Positions 28,035 through 38,983 are shown, counted from the stretch's first letter. The stretch: 64,000 nucleotides of DNA from Prevotella sp. (GCA_016285245.1 JAEEQH010000011.1:16733-80732), one strand, 5' to 3'. Translations and numbers: made by a program. Notes: generated by a model from the sequence alone, not told the origin.

Positions 28035-28832
28035 ATGAAAAAACTGATTCTTCCACTGATGGTAACCGTCGCTGTGATGCTGCTCAGCAGCTGTGGCAGC
28101 ACGAAGGACGTGGCCTACTTCCAGAATGCCACGCAGGTAGACCTCTCGGCATCGCAGGTGCTGTTCGACGCACGCATCATGCCGAAGGACGAGCTGAGCA
28201 TCACCGTGTCGACCACCGACCCCGAGGCCGCTACCCCGTTCAACATGACGGTGCCCACCACCTACACGCAGAACACCCGTTCGACCTACTCTCAGGCCAT
28301 GCTGCAGAGCTATCTGGTGGACAACCAGGGCAACATCGAGTTCCCCATCGTGGGCACCCTGCACCTGGGCGGCATGACGAAGTCGGAGGCCGAGCAGCTC
28401 ATCAAGACGAAGATACAGCCCTACATGAACGCCAACGAGACCCCGATCGTCACCGTCCGAATGTCGAGCTACAAGGTGTCGGTGCTGGGCGAAGTGAACC
28501 GTCCGGGCAGCTTCACCGTGTCGAAGGAGAAGGTGAGCATCCTCGAGGCCCTGGCGCTGGCCGGCGACCTGACCATCTACGGTGTTCGTAACAACGTGCA
28601 GCTGATACGTGAGGACGCCTCCGGACAGAAAGCCATCTATATGCTGAACCTGAACGACGCGAACATCATCAACTCGCCGTACTACTACCTTCAGCAGAAC
28701 GACATCGTCTACGTGACGCCGAACAAGGTGAAGGCTCAGAACTCCAGCGTGGGCAGCATGACGACGCTATGGTTCTCGGCCACGTCGATTCTCATTTCGT
28801 TGACTTCGCTGTTGTATAACATTTTGAAATAA
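28035..28832 (+). CDS. Polysaccharide export lipoprotein (Wza/BexD-like)
   Basis: Lipobox LLSSCGS; VSVLGEVNRPGSFTVSKEKVSILEALALAGDL. Confidence 0.9.
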   Translation: MKKLILPLMVTVAVMLLSSCGSTKDVAYFQNATQVDLSASQVLFDARIMPKDELSITVSTTDPEAATPFNMTVPTTYTQNTRSTYSQAMLQSYLVDNQGNIEFPIVGTLHLGGMTKSEAEQLIKTKIQPYMNANETPIVTVRMSSYKVSVLGEVNRPGSFTVSKEKVSILEALALAGDLTIYGVRNNVQLIREDASGQKAIYMLNLNDANIINSPYYYLQQNDIVYVTPNKVKAQNSSVGSMTTLWFSATSILISLTSLLYNILK

Positions 28833-28837
28833 TCCAA

Positions 28838-28872
28838 AAGAGGTTGAGAGTCGTTCTCAATCTCTTTTTTTT
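28838..28872 (+). terminator. Rho-independent terminator after wza-like gene
   Basis: aagaggttgaga gtcgt tctcaatctctt followed by T-run. Confidence 0.8.
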
Positions 28873-28912
28873 GAAAACAAGACAAACATACCATCAAGAA
28901 AGGAAAAGAACT

Positions 28913-30757
28913 ATGTGTGGCATAGTAGGATACATCGGAAAGAAAGACGCCTTCCCCATACTCATCAAGGGACTGCGGCGCCTGGAGTACCGCGGCTACG
29001 ACTCCGCCGGCGTGGCACTCATCAACGAGGGCGGCGCCCTGAGCGTGCTGAAGACGAAGGGCAAGGTGGACAACCTCGTGGACTACTGCGAGGACAAGGA
29101 CAAGAGCGGACACATCGGCATAGCCCACACGCGCTGGGCCACCCACGGCGAGCCGTCGTCAAGGAACGCCCATCCGCACTATTCCGAGTCGCACAACCTC
29201 GCCATCATCCATAACGGCATCATCGAGAACTACGCCGACCTGAAGCAGAAGCTGATGGAGAAGGGCGTCACCTTCCAGTCGGACACCGACACCGAGGTGG
29301 TGGTGCAGCTCGTGGAGTATATCATGAACAAGAAGCAGGTGGACCTGCTGACGGCCGTCCAGGTGGCGCTGTTCCAGGTCATCGGCGCCTATGCCATCGC
29401 CATCATTGACAAGCGCGACCCTCAGCAGATTATCGCCGCCCGCAAGCAGAGCCCGTTGGTGGTGGGCATCGGCGAGGGCGAGTTCTTCCTCGGCTCCGAC
29501 GCCAGCCCCATCATCGAGTATACCGACAAGGTGGTCTACCTGGAGGACGGCAACATCGCCGTCATCCGTCTGGACAGCGGCCTGAAGGTGGTCGACATCC
29601 TCGGCGAGGAACAGGCGCTGGCGGTGAAGACCGTCGACATCGACCTGGGACAGATAGAGAAGGGCGGCTATCCGCACTTCATGCTCAAGGAAATCTTCGA
29701 ACAGCCCGACTGCCTGACCAACTGTATGCGCGGCCGTGTGAACGTCGAGGGCGACCACATCACCCTGTCGGCATTCATCGACTACCGTCGTCAGCTGCTC
29801 TCGGCCAAGCGCGTGCTGATCGTGGCCTGCGGCACGTCGTGGCACGCCGGACTCATCGGCAAGCAGCTCATCGAGACGTTCTGCCGCATACCCGTCGAGG
29901 TGGAGTACGCCTCGGAGTTCCGCTACCGCAACCCCGTCGTAGGCAAGGACGACATAGTCGTCGCCATCTCGCAGAGCGGTGAGACGGCCGACACGCTGGC
30001 TGCCGTCCAGCTGGCCAAAGAGCGCGGCGCCTTCATCTACGGCGTCTGCAACGCCATCGGCTCGAGCATACCCCGTGCCACCGATACCGGCACGTACATC
30101 CACGTGGGACCGGAGATCGGCGTGGCGTCGACGAAAGCCTTTACCGGACAGGTGACGGTGCTGACGATGATGGCGCTGGCCATGGGCGAGGCCCGTGGCA
30201 CCATCAGCCGCGAAGACTACCTGCGCGTGGTGAAGGGCCTGGCCGAGGTTCCCGTGAAGATACGCGAGGTGCTGCAGATGAACGACCGCATCAAGGACCT
30301 GGCGCGCACCTTCACCTATGCCCATAACTTCCTGTACCTGGGCCGCGGCTACTCGTACCCCGTGGCCATGGAGGGTGCCCTGAAACTGAAGGAGATCAGC
30401 TACATCCACGCCGAGGGTTACCCCGCTGCCGAGATGAAGCACGGTCCTATAGCCTTGATAGACAGCGACATGCCCGTCGTCGTCATCGCCACCCACAACG
30501 CGATGTACGAGAAGGTGCTGTCGAACATCCAGGAGATCAAGGCCCGCAAGGGTAGGGTGATAGCCCTCGTCTCGAAGGGCGACGACACCATTGCCAACAT
30601 CGCCGACGAGGTGATTGAGCTGCCCGACGTCGAAGAGTGCCTGGAGCCTCTCGTCGCCACCATCCCCCTGCAGCTGCTGGCCTACCATGTGGCCGTCTGC
30701 AAGGGCAAGGATGTCGATCAACCAAGAAACTTAGCTAAATCAGTGACTGTAGAATAA
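28913..30757 (+). CDS. glmS: Glutamine-fructose-6-phosphate aminotransferase (isomerizing)
   Basis: MCGIVGYIGKKDAFPILIKGLRRLEYRGYDSAG; C-terminal NLAKSVTVE. Confidence 0.97.
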   Translation: MCGIVGYIGKKDAFPILIKGLRRLEYRGYDSAGVALINEGGALSVLKTKGKVDNLVDYCEDKDKSGHIGIAHTRWATHGEPSSRNAHPHYSESHNLAIIHNGIIENYADLKQKLMEKGVTFQSDTDTEVVVQLVEYIMNKKQVDLLTAVQVALFQVIGAYAIAIIDKRDPQQIIAARKQSPLVVGIGEGEFFLGSDASPIIEYTDKVVYLEDGNIAVIRLDSGLKVVDILGEEQALAVKTVDIDLGQIEKGGYPHFMLKEIFEQPDCLTNCMRGRVNVEGDHITLSAFIDYRRQLLSAKRVLIVACGTSWHAGLIGKQLIETFCRIPVEVEYASEFRYRNPVVGKDDIVVAISQSGETADTLAAVQLAKERGAFIYGVCNAIGSSIPRATDTGTYIHVGPEIGVASTKAFTGQVTVLTMMALAMGEARGTISREDYLRVVKGLAEVPVKIREVLQMNDRIKDLARTFTYAHNFLYLGRGYSYPVAMEGALKLKEISYIHAEGYPAAEMKHGPIALIDSDMPVVVIATHNAMYEKVLSNIQEIKARKGRVIALVSKGDDTIANIADEVIELPDVEECLEPLVATIPLQLLAYHVAVCKGKDVDQPRNLAKSVTVE

Positions 30758-31873
30758 ATGAAAGATGTGACACTGGTCCTGTCTGACGGGACGCAATTCA
30801 AAGGAAAGAGCTTCGGCTACGAGCAGAACGTGGCCGGAGAGGTGGTGTTCAACACGGCCATGATGGGCTACCCGGAGTCGCTCACCGACCCCTCGTATGC
30901 CGGACAGATCATGGTGCTGACGTTCCCCCTGGTGGGAAACTACGGCGTGCCGCCGTTCACCTTCGGCGGTAAGAAGGCCGAGGTGAGCGGTATCGGTACT
31001 GTTCTGCCCGACTTCATGGAGAGCGACCGCATCTATGCCACGGCGCTCATTGTCAGCGACTACTCCGAGCAGTACTCCCACTGGAACGCCGTCGAGAGCC
31101 TCGGCGACTGGCTGAAGCGTGAGCAGGTGCCCGGCGTGACCGGCATCGACACCCGCCAGCTGACGAAGGTGCTGCGCGAGCATGGTGTGATGATGGGACG
31201 ATTGGTGTTTGAGGAGAAGGTTATTGCGACAGAGTCGCAACAAACGTTAGAGGAGGACTACGGCGCCATCAACTGGGTGGAGCGCGTCAGCTGCAAGGAT
31301 GTCATCCGCTACAACGAGGGTGCCGGCAAGAAGGTGGTGCTCGTCGACTGTGGCGTGAAGGCCAACATCATCCGCTGTCTCGTACAGCGCGACGTCGAGG
31401 TGATTCGCGTGCCCTGGAACTACGACTATACGGGCATGGCCTTCGACGGGCTGTTCCTGGCCAACGGTCCCGGCGACCCCGACAAGTGTGTGGACGCCGT
31501 GGAGATACTGAAGAAGCAGATGTCCATGAGCCGCAAGCCCATCTGTGGCATCTGCATGGGAAACCAGCTGCTGGCGAAGGCCGGCGGTGCCACCATCTAC
31601 AAGCTGAAGTACGGTCACCGCTCACACAACCAGCCTGTGCGCGAGGTGGGCACGAACCGCTGCTACGTGACCTCGCAGAACCACGGCTATGCCGTCGACG
31701 CCGCCACGCTGGGCAAGGACTGGCGCGAGCTCTTCGTCAACATGAACGACGGTTCGAACGAGGGTATCCGTCACCAGACGAACCCCTGGTTCTCGAGTCA
31801 GTTCCACCCCGAGGCCTGCTCGGGTCCCGTCGACACGGAGTTTATGTTCGACCGTTTCATTGAAGCGCTGTAG
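30758..31873 (+). CDS. carA: Carbamoyl phosphate synthase small subunit
   Basis: GICMGNQLLAKAGGATIYKLKYGHRSHNQPV; SSQFHPEACSGPVDTEFMFD. Confidence 0.96.
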   Translation: MKDVTLVLSDGTQFKGKSFGYEQNVAGEVVFNTAMMGYPESLTDPSYAGQIMVLTFPLVGNYGVPPFTFGGKKAEVSGIGTVLPDFMESDRIYATALIVSDYSEQYSHWNAVESLGDWLKREQVPGVTGIDTRQLTKVLREHGVMMGRLVFEEKVIATESQQTLEEDYGAINWVERVSCKDVIRYNEGAGKKVVLVDCGVKANIIRCLVQRDVEVIRVPWNYDYTGMAFDGLFLANGPGDPDKCVDAVEILKKQMSMSRKPICGICMGNQLLAKAGGATIYKLKYGHRSHNQPVREVGTNRCYVTSQNHGYAVDAATLGKDWRELFVNMNDGSNEGIRHQTNPWFSSQFHPEACSGPVDTEFMFDRFIEAL

Positions 31874-31914
31874 AGATAGATAAGAGATAATAGATAAGAG
31901 ATAATAGATAAGGG
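31872..31914. repeat. Word-repeat array (AGAGATAATAGATA)n between carA and carB
   Basis: agagatagataagagataatagataagagataatagataaggg. Confidence 0.85.
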
Positions 31915-34900
31915 ATGAGAGACCAAAATATCAAGAAGGTACTGCTGCTGGGTAGCGGCGCATTGAAAATCGGCGAGGCCGGTGAGTTCGACTATAGTGG
32001 AAGCCAGGCGCTGAAAGCCTTGCGCGAGGAGGGCATCAAGACGGTGCTCATCAACCCCAACATTGCCACGGTGCAGACGTCGGAGGGTGTTGCCGACGAG
32101 ATATACTTCCTGCCCGTACAACCCTATTTCGTGGAGAAGGTCATTGCCAAGGAACGTCCCGACGGCATCCTGCTCTCCTTCGGTGGACAGACGGCGCTGA
32201 ACTGCGGCGTGGAGCTCTACCAGAGCGGCGTGCTCGAGAAGTACAATGTCAAGGTGCTGGGCACGCCCGTACAGGCCATCATCGACACCGAGGACCGCGA
32301 GCTGTTCGTCAAGAAGTTGGACGAGATCAGCGTGAAGACCATCAAGAGCCATGCCTGCGAGACGATGGCCGAAGCCCGCGAGGCTGCCGCCGAGCTGGGC
32401 TATCCCGTCATTGTGCGTGCTGCCTATGCGCTGGGCGGCCTGGGCTCGGGCTTCTGCGACAACGAGGATGAGCTGCAGGTGCTCTGCGAGAAAGCCTTCG
32501 CCTTCTCGCCGCAGGTGCTGGTGGAGAAGTCGCTGAAAGGCTGGAAGGAGATAGAGTACGAGGTGGTGCGCGACCGCTATGACAACTGCATCACCGTCTG
32601 TAACATGGAGAACTTCGACCCCCTGGGCATCCATACCGGCGAGTCGATCGTCATCGCACCGAGTCAGACGCTCACCAATTCGGAGTACCACAAGCTGCGC
32701 GCGCTGGCCATCAAGATTATCCGCCACATCGGCATCGTCGGCGAGTGTAACGTGCAGTACGCCTTCGACCCGGAGTCCGAGGACTACCGCGTCATCGAGG
32801 TGAACGCCCGTCTGAGCCGCTCGTCGGCACTCGCCTCGAAGGCGACGGGCTATCCCCTGGCCTTCGTCGCTGCGAAGCTGGGCATGGGCTACGGACTCTT
32901 TGAACTGAAGAACTCGGTCACGAAGACGACGAGCGCCTTCTTCGAGCCGGCACTCGACTACGTGGTCTGCAAGATTCCGCGCTGGGACCTCTCGAAGTTC
33001 CACGGCGTGGACAAGGAGCTGGGCTCGAGCATGAAGAGCGTCGGCGAGGTGATGGCCATCGGCCGTACCTTCGAGGAGGCGCTGCAGAAAGGCCTGCGCA
33101 TGATCGGTCAGGGTATGCACGGCTTTGTGGAGAACAAGGAGCTGAAGATTGCCGACATCGACGCCGCCCTGCGCGAGCCGACGGACAAGCGCGTCTTCGT
33201 CATCTCGAAGGCCATGCACCTGCCGGAGTATACCATCGACAAGATCCATGAGCTGACGAAGATTGACCGCTGGTTCCTGGAGAAGCTGAAGCACATCATC
33301 GACATCGACGAACGTCTGAAGAAGCAGAATATCAATACGCTGGAGGCGTCGCTACTCCGCGAGGCGAAGGTCTACGGATTCACCGACTTCCAGATAGCCC
33401 GCGCCATCGGTCTCGAGGGCGAGATACCGACGATGCACAAGGCCATGCTGCTGGTGCGTAACCGCCGTAAGCAGCTCGGCATCCTGCCCGTGGTGAAACA
33501 GATTGACACCCTGGCAGCCGAGTATCCCGCACAGACCAACTACCTCTACGTCACCTACCAGGGAACAGCCAGCATCGACACCCCTGCAGCCAACATCGAC
33601 GTCGAATATAAGCACGACGGCCGCAGCATCATTGTGCTTGGCTCAGGTGCCTACCGTATCGGCTCGAGTGTGGAGTTCGACTGGTGCGGCGTCCAGGCGC
33701 TGAACACCATCCGCAAGGAGGGCTGGCGCTCGGTGATGATCAACTACAACCCCGAGACGGTATCGACGGATTACGATATGTGCGACCGCCTGTACTTCGA
33801 CGAGCTGACCTTCGAGCGTGTCATGGACATCATCGACATGGAACAGCCGCATGGCGTCATCGTCTCGACAGGTGGACAGATACCCAACAATCTGGCCATG
33901 TACCTCGACGAGGAGCATGTGCCCATCCTCGGCACACAGGCCATCGACATCGACGGCGCCGAGGACCGTGCGAAGTTCTCGCAGATGCTCAACGAGCTGG
34001 GTGTGAACCAGCCGGAGTGGTCGGCGCTGACATCGATGGCGGATATCGACAAGTTCGTCGAGCGGGTAGGCTTCCCCGTACTGGTACGCCCCAGCTATGT
34101 GCTCTCAGGAGCGGCGATGAACGTCTGCTCGAACCGCGACGAGCTGGAACGCTTCCTGAAACTGGCGGCGAACGTCAGCGAGGACCATCCCGTCGTCGTC
34201 TCGAAGTTCATCGAGCACGCCAAGGAGATTGAGATGGACGCCGTGGCCAAGGACGGTGAGATCCTGGCCTACGCCATCTCCGAGCATATCGAGTTTGCCG
34301 GTGTACACTCCGGCGACGCCACCATCCAGTTCCCGCCGCAGAAGCTGTATGTGGAGACGGTGCGCCGCATCAAGCGCATCTCACGACAGATAGCCAAGGC
34401 CCTGCACATCAACGGACCGTTCAATATCCAGTACATGGCGCGCGACAACGACATCCTCGTCATTGAGTGTAACCTCAGGGCCTCGCGCTCGTTCCCCTTC
34501 GTGTCGAAGGTGCTGAAGCTGAACCTCATCGACTTGGCGACACGCGTCATGCTCGGACTGCCTGTTGAAAAACCGTCGAAGAACCTCTTCGACCTCGACT
34601 ATGTGGGTATCAAGGCCTCGCAGTTCTCGTTCAACCGCCTGCAGAAAGCTGACCCCGTGCTGGGTGTCGACATGGCATCGACGGGCGAGGTGGGATGTAT
34701 CGGCGACAATACCGACACCGCCCTGCTCAAGGCCATGCTCAGCGTGGGACACCGCATACCGAAGAAGACGGTGCTGCTCTCGACGGGTGGTGCCAAGCAG
34801 AAGGCCGAGATGCTCGACGCCGCCAGGATGCTCGTGGAGCACGGCTATGAGCTCTACGCCACGGGTGGCACGTCGAAGTACCTGACGGACAACGGCATCG

Positions 34901-35163
34901 CCAACACCCTGGTGTACTGGCCGTCGGACAGTGGGCAGCCACAGGCCATCGACCTGCTCCATGAGCACAAGATCGACATGGTGGTGAACATCCCCAAGGA
35001 CCTGACGACCCACGAGCTGACCAACGGCTACAAGATACGCCGTGCGGCTATCGACCTGAACGTGCCGCTCATCACCAACAGCCGTCTGGCAAGTGCCTTT
35101 ATCCATGCGTTCTGTACCGTCGGAATAGAGGGTATCGGCATCAAGTCGTGGCGTGAATACTAA
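31915..35163 (+). CDS. carB: Carbamoyl phosphate synthase large subunit
   Basis: KVLLLGSGALKIGEAGEFDYSGSQALKAL; two ATP-grasp halves; C-terminal MGS-like domain. Confidence 0.97.
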   Translation: MRDQNIKKVLLLGSGALKIGEAGEFDYSGSQALKALREEGIKTVLINPNIATVQTSEGVADEIYFLPVQPYFVEKVIAKERPDGILLSFGGQTALNCGVELYQSGVLEKYNVKVLGTPVQAIIDTEDRELFVKKLDEISVKTIKSHACETMAEAREAAAELGYPVIVRAAYALGGLGSGFCDNEDELQVLCEKAFAFSPQVLVEKSLKGWKEIEYEVVRDRYDNCITVCNMENFDPLGIHTGESIVIAPSQTLTNSEYHKLRALAIKIIRHIGIVGECNVQYAFDPESEDYRVIEVNARLSRSSALASKATGYPLAFVAAKLGMGYGLFELKNSVTKTTSAFFEPALDYVVCKIPRWDLSKFHGVDKELGSSMKSVGEVMAIGRTFEEALQKGLRMIGQGMHGFVENKELKIADIDAALREPTDKRVFVISKAMHLPEYTIDKIHELTKIDRWFLEKLKHIIDIDERLKKQNINTLEASLLREAKVYGFTDFQIARAIGLEGEIPTMHKAMLLVRNRRKQLGILPVVKQIDTLAAEYPAQTNYLYVTYQGTASIDTPAANIDVEYKHDGRSIIVLGSGAYRIGSSVEFDWCGVQALNTIRKEGWRSVMINYNPETVSTDYDMCDRLYFDELTFERVMDIIDMEQPHGVIVSTGGQIPNNLAMYLDEEHVPILGTQAIDIDGAEDRAKFSQMLNELGVNQPEWSALTSMADIDKFVERVGFPVLVRPSYVLSGAAMNVCSNRDELERFLKLAANVSEDHPVVVSKFIEHAKEIEMDAVAKDGEILAYAISEHIEFAGVHSGDATIQFPPQKLYVETVRRIKRISRQIAKALHINGPFNIQYMARDNDILVIECNLRASRSFPFVSKVLKLNLIDLATRVMLGLPVEKPSKNLFDLDYVGIKASQFSFNRLQKADPVLGVDMASTGEVGCIGDNTDTALLKAMLSVGHRIPKKTVLLSTGGAKQKAEMLDAARMLVEHGYELYATGGTSKYLTDNGIANTLVYWPSDSGQPQAIDLLHEHKIDMVVNIPKDLTTHELTNGYKIRRAAIDLNVPLITNSRLASAFIHAFCTVGIEGIGIKSWREY

Positions 35164-35203
35164 AAAAAGGGCCGGAAAATTTGGTGATTTCAAATTTATG
35201 TCT

Positions 35204-35211
35204 TAAATTTG
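35204..35211 (+). promoter_or_regulatory. -7 element TAAATTTG upstream of sensor gene
   Basis: TAnnTTTG match 32 nt before ATG 35243. Confidence 0.45.
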
Positions 35212-35242
35212 CACGGAATAAGTAAGAAAAAGACTACTATCC

Positions 35243-36388
35243 ATGGATTTCGGCAATACTTTAGAATCACAGATCAACCGGAGTGATTATAAGATTCTCA
35301 TCGTTGATGATGTTGTCAGTAACGTCTTGTTGCTCAAGATTCTCTTGACCAACGAGAAGTTCCAAGTGTGTACTGCCAACTGCGGCAATATGTGTATTGA
35401 GCAGGCAAAGGCCGAGAAGCCCGACCTCATCCTGCTGGATGTCATGATGCCCGATATCAGCGGTTTCGACACCGCCGTGATTCTGAAGAAAGACCCGGAG
35501 ACCAAGGATATACCTATCATCTTCCTGACGGCTCTGAACAACCCCAGCGACCTGGTACACGGCTTCCAGGTGGGAGCCAGCGACTTCCTGACAAAACCCT
35601 TCAACAAGGAGGAGCTTGTCATTCGCGTCATGCACCAGATTACCGTCGTCGCCGCCAAGCGCATCATTGAGAAGCAGAACCGCGACCTGACGGCAACCAT
35701 CAGCAACCGCGACAAGATGTACTCCGTGATAGCACACGACCTGCGTTCGCCGATGGCATCCATCCGTATGGTGCTGAACCTCGTGGTGTCGGCCATGTCG
35801 CCCGACATCGTCGGACCGGAATTGTACGAGCTGCTCGACAAGGCAAACCGTGAGTCGGAGGAGGTGCACGACCTGCTGGACAACCTCCTGAAGTGGACGA
35901 AGAGCCAGACGGGACGCTTGAACGTCGTGCTGCAGGACTTGGACCTGAACGATATCATCCCCGGTGTCGTGGACATCTTCGAGATGATTGCCCAGACGAA
36001 GAAGATCAAGCTCAGCTTCCAGGGAACGGACGCACCGCTGATGGTGCGTGCCGACAACGATATGCTGAAGACCGTCGTGCGTAACTTCATGTCGAACGCC
36101 ATCAAGTTCTCGCCCGAGGAGTCGTCCATCGAGATCACGATGAAGCCGGAAGGCGACTTCGCGAAGATCAGCATCCGCGACCATGGCGTGGGTATTGCTG
36201 CCGACCGTATCGACAACATCTTCCATAAGGGTGAGACGACCTACGGCACTGGCGGCGAGGAAGGCTCCGGACTGGGCCTGCAGCTCTGTCAGGACTTTGC
36301 CCGTAAGAACGGTGGCGACGTGATGGTGGAATCTGTCGAGGGACAGGGCTCCACGTTCAGCGTCATGGTACCATTGAAGAAAGAGTAA
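35243..36388 (+). CDS. Response regulator receiver - histidine kinase hybrid
   Basis: REC (ILIVDDVVSNVLLLKILL...DLILLDVMMPDISG) then HisKA (YSVIAHDLRSPMASI) and HATPase (GSGLGLQLCQDFA). Confidence 0.9.
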   Translation: MDFGNTLESQINRSDYKILIVDDVVSNVLLLKILLTNEKFQVCTANCGNMCIEQAKAEKPDLILLDVMMPDISGFDTAVILKKDPETKDIPIIFLTALNNPSDLVHGFQVGASDFLTKPFNKEELVIRVMHQITVVAAKRIIEKQNRDLTATISNRDKMYSVIAHDLRSPMASIRMVLNLVVSAMSPDIVGPELYELLDKANRESEEVHDLLDNLLKWTKSQTGRLNVVLQDLDLNDIIPGVVDIFEMIAQTKKIKLSFQGTDAPLMVRADNDMLKTVVRNFMSNAIKFSPEESSIEITMKPEGDFAKISIRDHGVGIAADRIDNIFHKGETTYGTGGEEGSGLGLQLCQDFARKNGGDVMVESVEGQGSTFSVMVPLKKE

Positions 36389-36435
36389 TTTTCAAGGATA
36401 ATATTTATTTGTCAAAAAAACACTAAAAGAAAGAA

Positions 36436-37326
36436 ATGAAAGCATTTGTTTTTCCCGGACAGGGAGCACAGTTCGTAGGGATGGGTAAGGACCTCTACGA
36501 CAACAACGCAACAGCTAAGGAACTTTTTGAGAAAGCCAACGAGATTCTGGGTTACAGAATCACGGATATCATGTTCGAAGGCACCGACGACGACCTGAAA
36601 CAGACGAAGGTCACGCAGCCGGCAGTCTTCCTGCACTCCGTCATCTCGGCCATCTGCATGGGCGATGCCTTCGACCCGAAGATGACCGCCGGTCACTCGC
36701 TGGGTGAGTTCTCGGCACTCGTTGCTGCAGGCGCTCTCTCGTTCGAGGACGGTCTGCGTCTGGTCTATGCACGTGCCATGGCCATGCAGAAAGCCTGTGA
36801 GGCTGCTCCCTCGACGATGGCAGCCATCATCGGTCTGCCCGATGAGAAAGTCGAGGAAATCTGTGCCGGTATCAACCGCGAAGGCAACGTCGTCGTCTGC
36901 GCCAACTATAACAACCCCGGACAGCTGGTGATCAGCGGTAACGTCGAGGCCATCAACGAGGCTTGCGAGCAGCTGAAGGCTGCCGGTGCGAAGCGTGCCC
37001 TGCCGCTGAAGGTGGGCGGTGCCTTCCACTCGCCGCTGATGCAGCCCGCTAAGGACGAACTTCAGGCAGCCATCGAGAAGACGCAGTTCCAGACGCCGAA
37101 ATGTCCTGTCTATCAGAATGTTGACGGTAAGCCTCATACTGACCCCGCCGAGATCAAGCAGAACCTCATTGCACAGCTCACTTCGTCGGTACGCTGGACA
37201 CAGTGTGTGCAGTCGATGATTGCCGACGGTGCAACGGACTTCACGGAGTGCGGTCCCGGCAAGGCTCTGCAGGGCATGATTGCCAAGATTAACCGCGACG
37301 TCACCGCTCACGGCATTGAAGCATGA
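36436..37326 (+). CDS. fabD: Malonyl CoA-acyl carrier protein transacylase
   Basis: FVFPGQGAQFVGMGKDLY, AGHSLGEFSALVAAGAL. Confidence 0.95.
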   Translation: MKAFVFPGQGAQFVGMGKDLYDNNATAKELFEKANEILGYRITDIMFEGTDDDLKQTKVTQPAVFLHSVISAICMGDAFDPKMTAGHSLGEFSALVAAGALSFEDGLRLVYARAMAMQKACEAAPSTMAAIIGLPDEKVEEICAGINREGNVVVCANYNNPGQLVISGNVEAINEACEQLKAAGAKRALPLKVGGAFHSPLMQPAKDELQAAIEKTQFQTPKCPVYQNVDGKPHTDPAEIKQNLIAQLTSSVRWTQCVQSMIADGATDFTECGPGKALQGMIAKINRDVTAHGIEA

Positions 37327-38972
37327 AAGAGAAAATAGTCATCTATCAGATATTCACACGCCTCTATGGTAATGCCAATGTCTCGCGTCAGGAGAACGGT
37401 AGCATAGGGGAGAACGGTTGTGGAAAACTGAACGACTTCACGCCCACGGTACTGAAACAGCTCAGTGCCATGGGCGTGAGTCATGTATGGTATACCGGCG
37501 TCATCCGTCATGCTACGCAGACTGACTACACGGCCTATGGTATACCGCGTAACCACCCGGCCATTGTCAAGGGCAAGGCCGGCTCGCCATACGCCATCAC
37601 CGACTACTACGACGTGGACCCCGACTTGGCCGTCGACGTCGAGAAGCGTATGCAGGAGTTTGAACAGCTCGTGGAACGCAGTCACAAGGCTGGCCTGAAG
37701 GTCGTCATCGACTTTGTGCCCAACCACGTGGCGCGACAGTATCACAGCCTCTGCAAGCCCGCCGGTGTGAAAGACCTCGGCGAGGGCGACAACCCGCAGA
37801 ACGGCTTTGATCCCCAGAACAACTTCTACTACTGTCCCGGACAGCAGTTCGCCCCTTACTTCGACCTCTACCAAGGTGAGACGGAACCCTATGCCGAGGA
37901 GCCTGCCAAGGCTACGGGCAACGACTGCTTCCATAACGCTCCCGGCAAGAACGACTGGTACGAGACGGTGAAGCTGAACTACGGCGTAGACTACTATGCC
38001 GGTGGCGTGGGCTACTTCGACCCCATTCCCTCGACGTGGCAGAAGATGCTCGACATCCTGCTCTTTTGGGCGGCAAAGGGTATCGACGCTTTCCGCTGCG
38101 ACATGGCGGAGATGGTGCCTGCCGCCTTCTGGGGCTGGGCCACCAGTCAGGTGAAGAAGAAGTTCAAGCACATACAGTTCATCGGCGAGGTGTATAATCC
38201 CGCCCAGTATCGCAACTACATCGCCAACGGCTTCGACTACCTCTACGACAAGGTGGGGATGTACGACACCGTTCGCGACATCATCTGCAGCCAGCGTTCC
38301 ACCCACGACATCACCGGCGCCTGGCAACAGACGGACGATATCCGCGACCATATGCTCTACTTCCTTGAGAACCACGACGAGCAGCGCATTGCCAGCGACT
38401 TCTTTGCCGGCGATGCAGCGAAGGCCGTGCCGGCAATGGCTGTCCTGGCCCTGCTGCAGCAGAACCCGCTGATGGTCTATGCCGGACAGGAGTATGGCGA
38501 ACGTGGTATGGACAAGGAGGGCTTCAGCGGCTGCGACGGTCGTACGACGATTTTCGACTATTGGTCGGTCGATACGCTGGTGCGTGCCGCTCAGAAGAAA
38601 CTGACAGCCGCCGAGAAGACGCTGAAGGCGGCGTATGACCGCTTGCTGGCGATTGCCCGTACGGAGAAAGCTGTCAGCGAGGGTGTGATGTTCGACTTGA
38701 TGTATGCTAATCCACAGTTGCAGCGCCAGTATGCCTTCCTGCGCAAGAAAGGCCGTGAGACGCTCCTCGTCGTCGCCAACTTCGAGGGTCATGCCGTCGA
38801 CGCTCCTGTCGTCGTGCCACAACACGCCTTCGACTTCCTGAAGCTGCGTCAGCGTGCGGCTGTTGAGACTATCGACCTGTTGACGGGCACCCCCGTCACG
38901 CTGTCGCTGAAGGCTGATGCCCCCATCGCTCTGAAGGTTCCCGCCTATTCGGCGCTGGTTTTGAAGTTTTGA
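37323..38972 (+). CDS. Alpha-amylase family glycosyl hydrolase (GH13)
   Basis: VVIDFVPNHVARQ, GIDAFRCDMAEMVP, LENHDEQRIASDF; ATGA overlap with fabD. Confidence 0.9.
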   Translation: MKEKIVIYQIFTRLYGNANVSRQENGSIGENGCGKLNDFTPTVLKQLSAMGVSHVWYTGVIRHATQTDYTAYGIPRNHPAIVKGKAGSPYAITDYYDVDPDLAVDVEKRMQEFEQLVERSHKAGLKVVIDFVPNHVARQYHSLCKPAGVKDLGEGDNPQNGFDPQNNFYYCPGQQFAPYFDLYQGETEPYAEEPAKATGNDCFHNAPGKNDWYETVKLNYGVDYYAGGVGYFDPIPSTWQKMLDILLFWAAKGIDAFRCDMAEMVPAAFWGWATSQVKKKFKHIQFIGEVYNPAQYRNYIANGFDYLYDKVGMYDTVRDIICSQRSTHDITGAWQQTDDIRDHMLYFLENHDEQRIASDFFAGDAAKAVPAMAVLALLQQNPLMVYAGQEYGERGMDKEGFSGCDGRTTIFDYWSVDTLVRAAQKKLTAAEKTLKAAYDRLLAIARTEKAVSEGVMFDLMYANPQLQRQYAFLRKKGRETLLVVANFEGHAVDAPVVVPQHAFDFLKLRQRAAVETIDLLTGTPVTLSLKADAPIALKVPAYSALVLKF

Positions 38973-38983
38973 AAACAACGACT

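Noticed and set aside
31798-33294. 498-aa - strand ORF opposite carB
   Set aside because: Antisense open frame caused by codon bias, no recognisable domain.
37308-38978. 556-aa - strand ORF opposite alpha-amylase
   Set aside because: Composition typical of antisense frames; sense gene has catalytic motifs.
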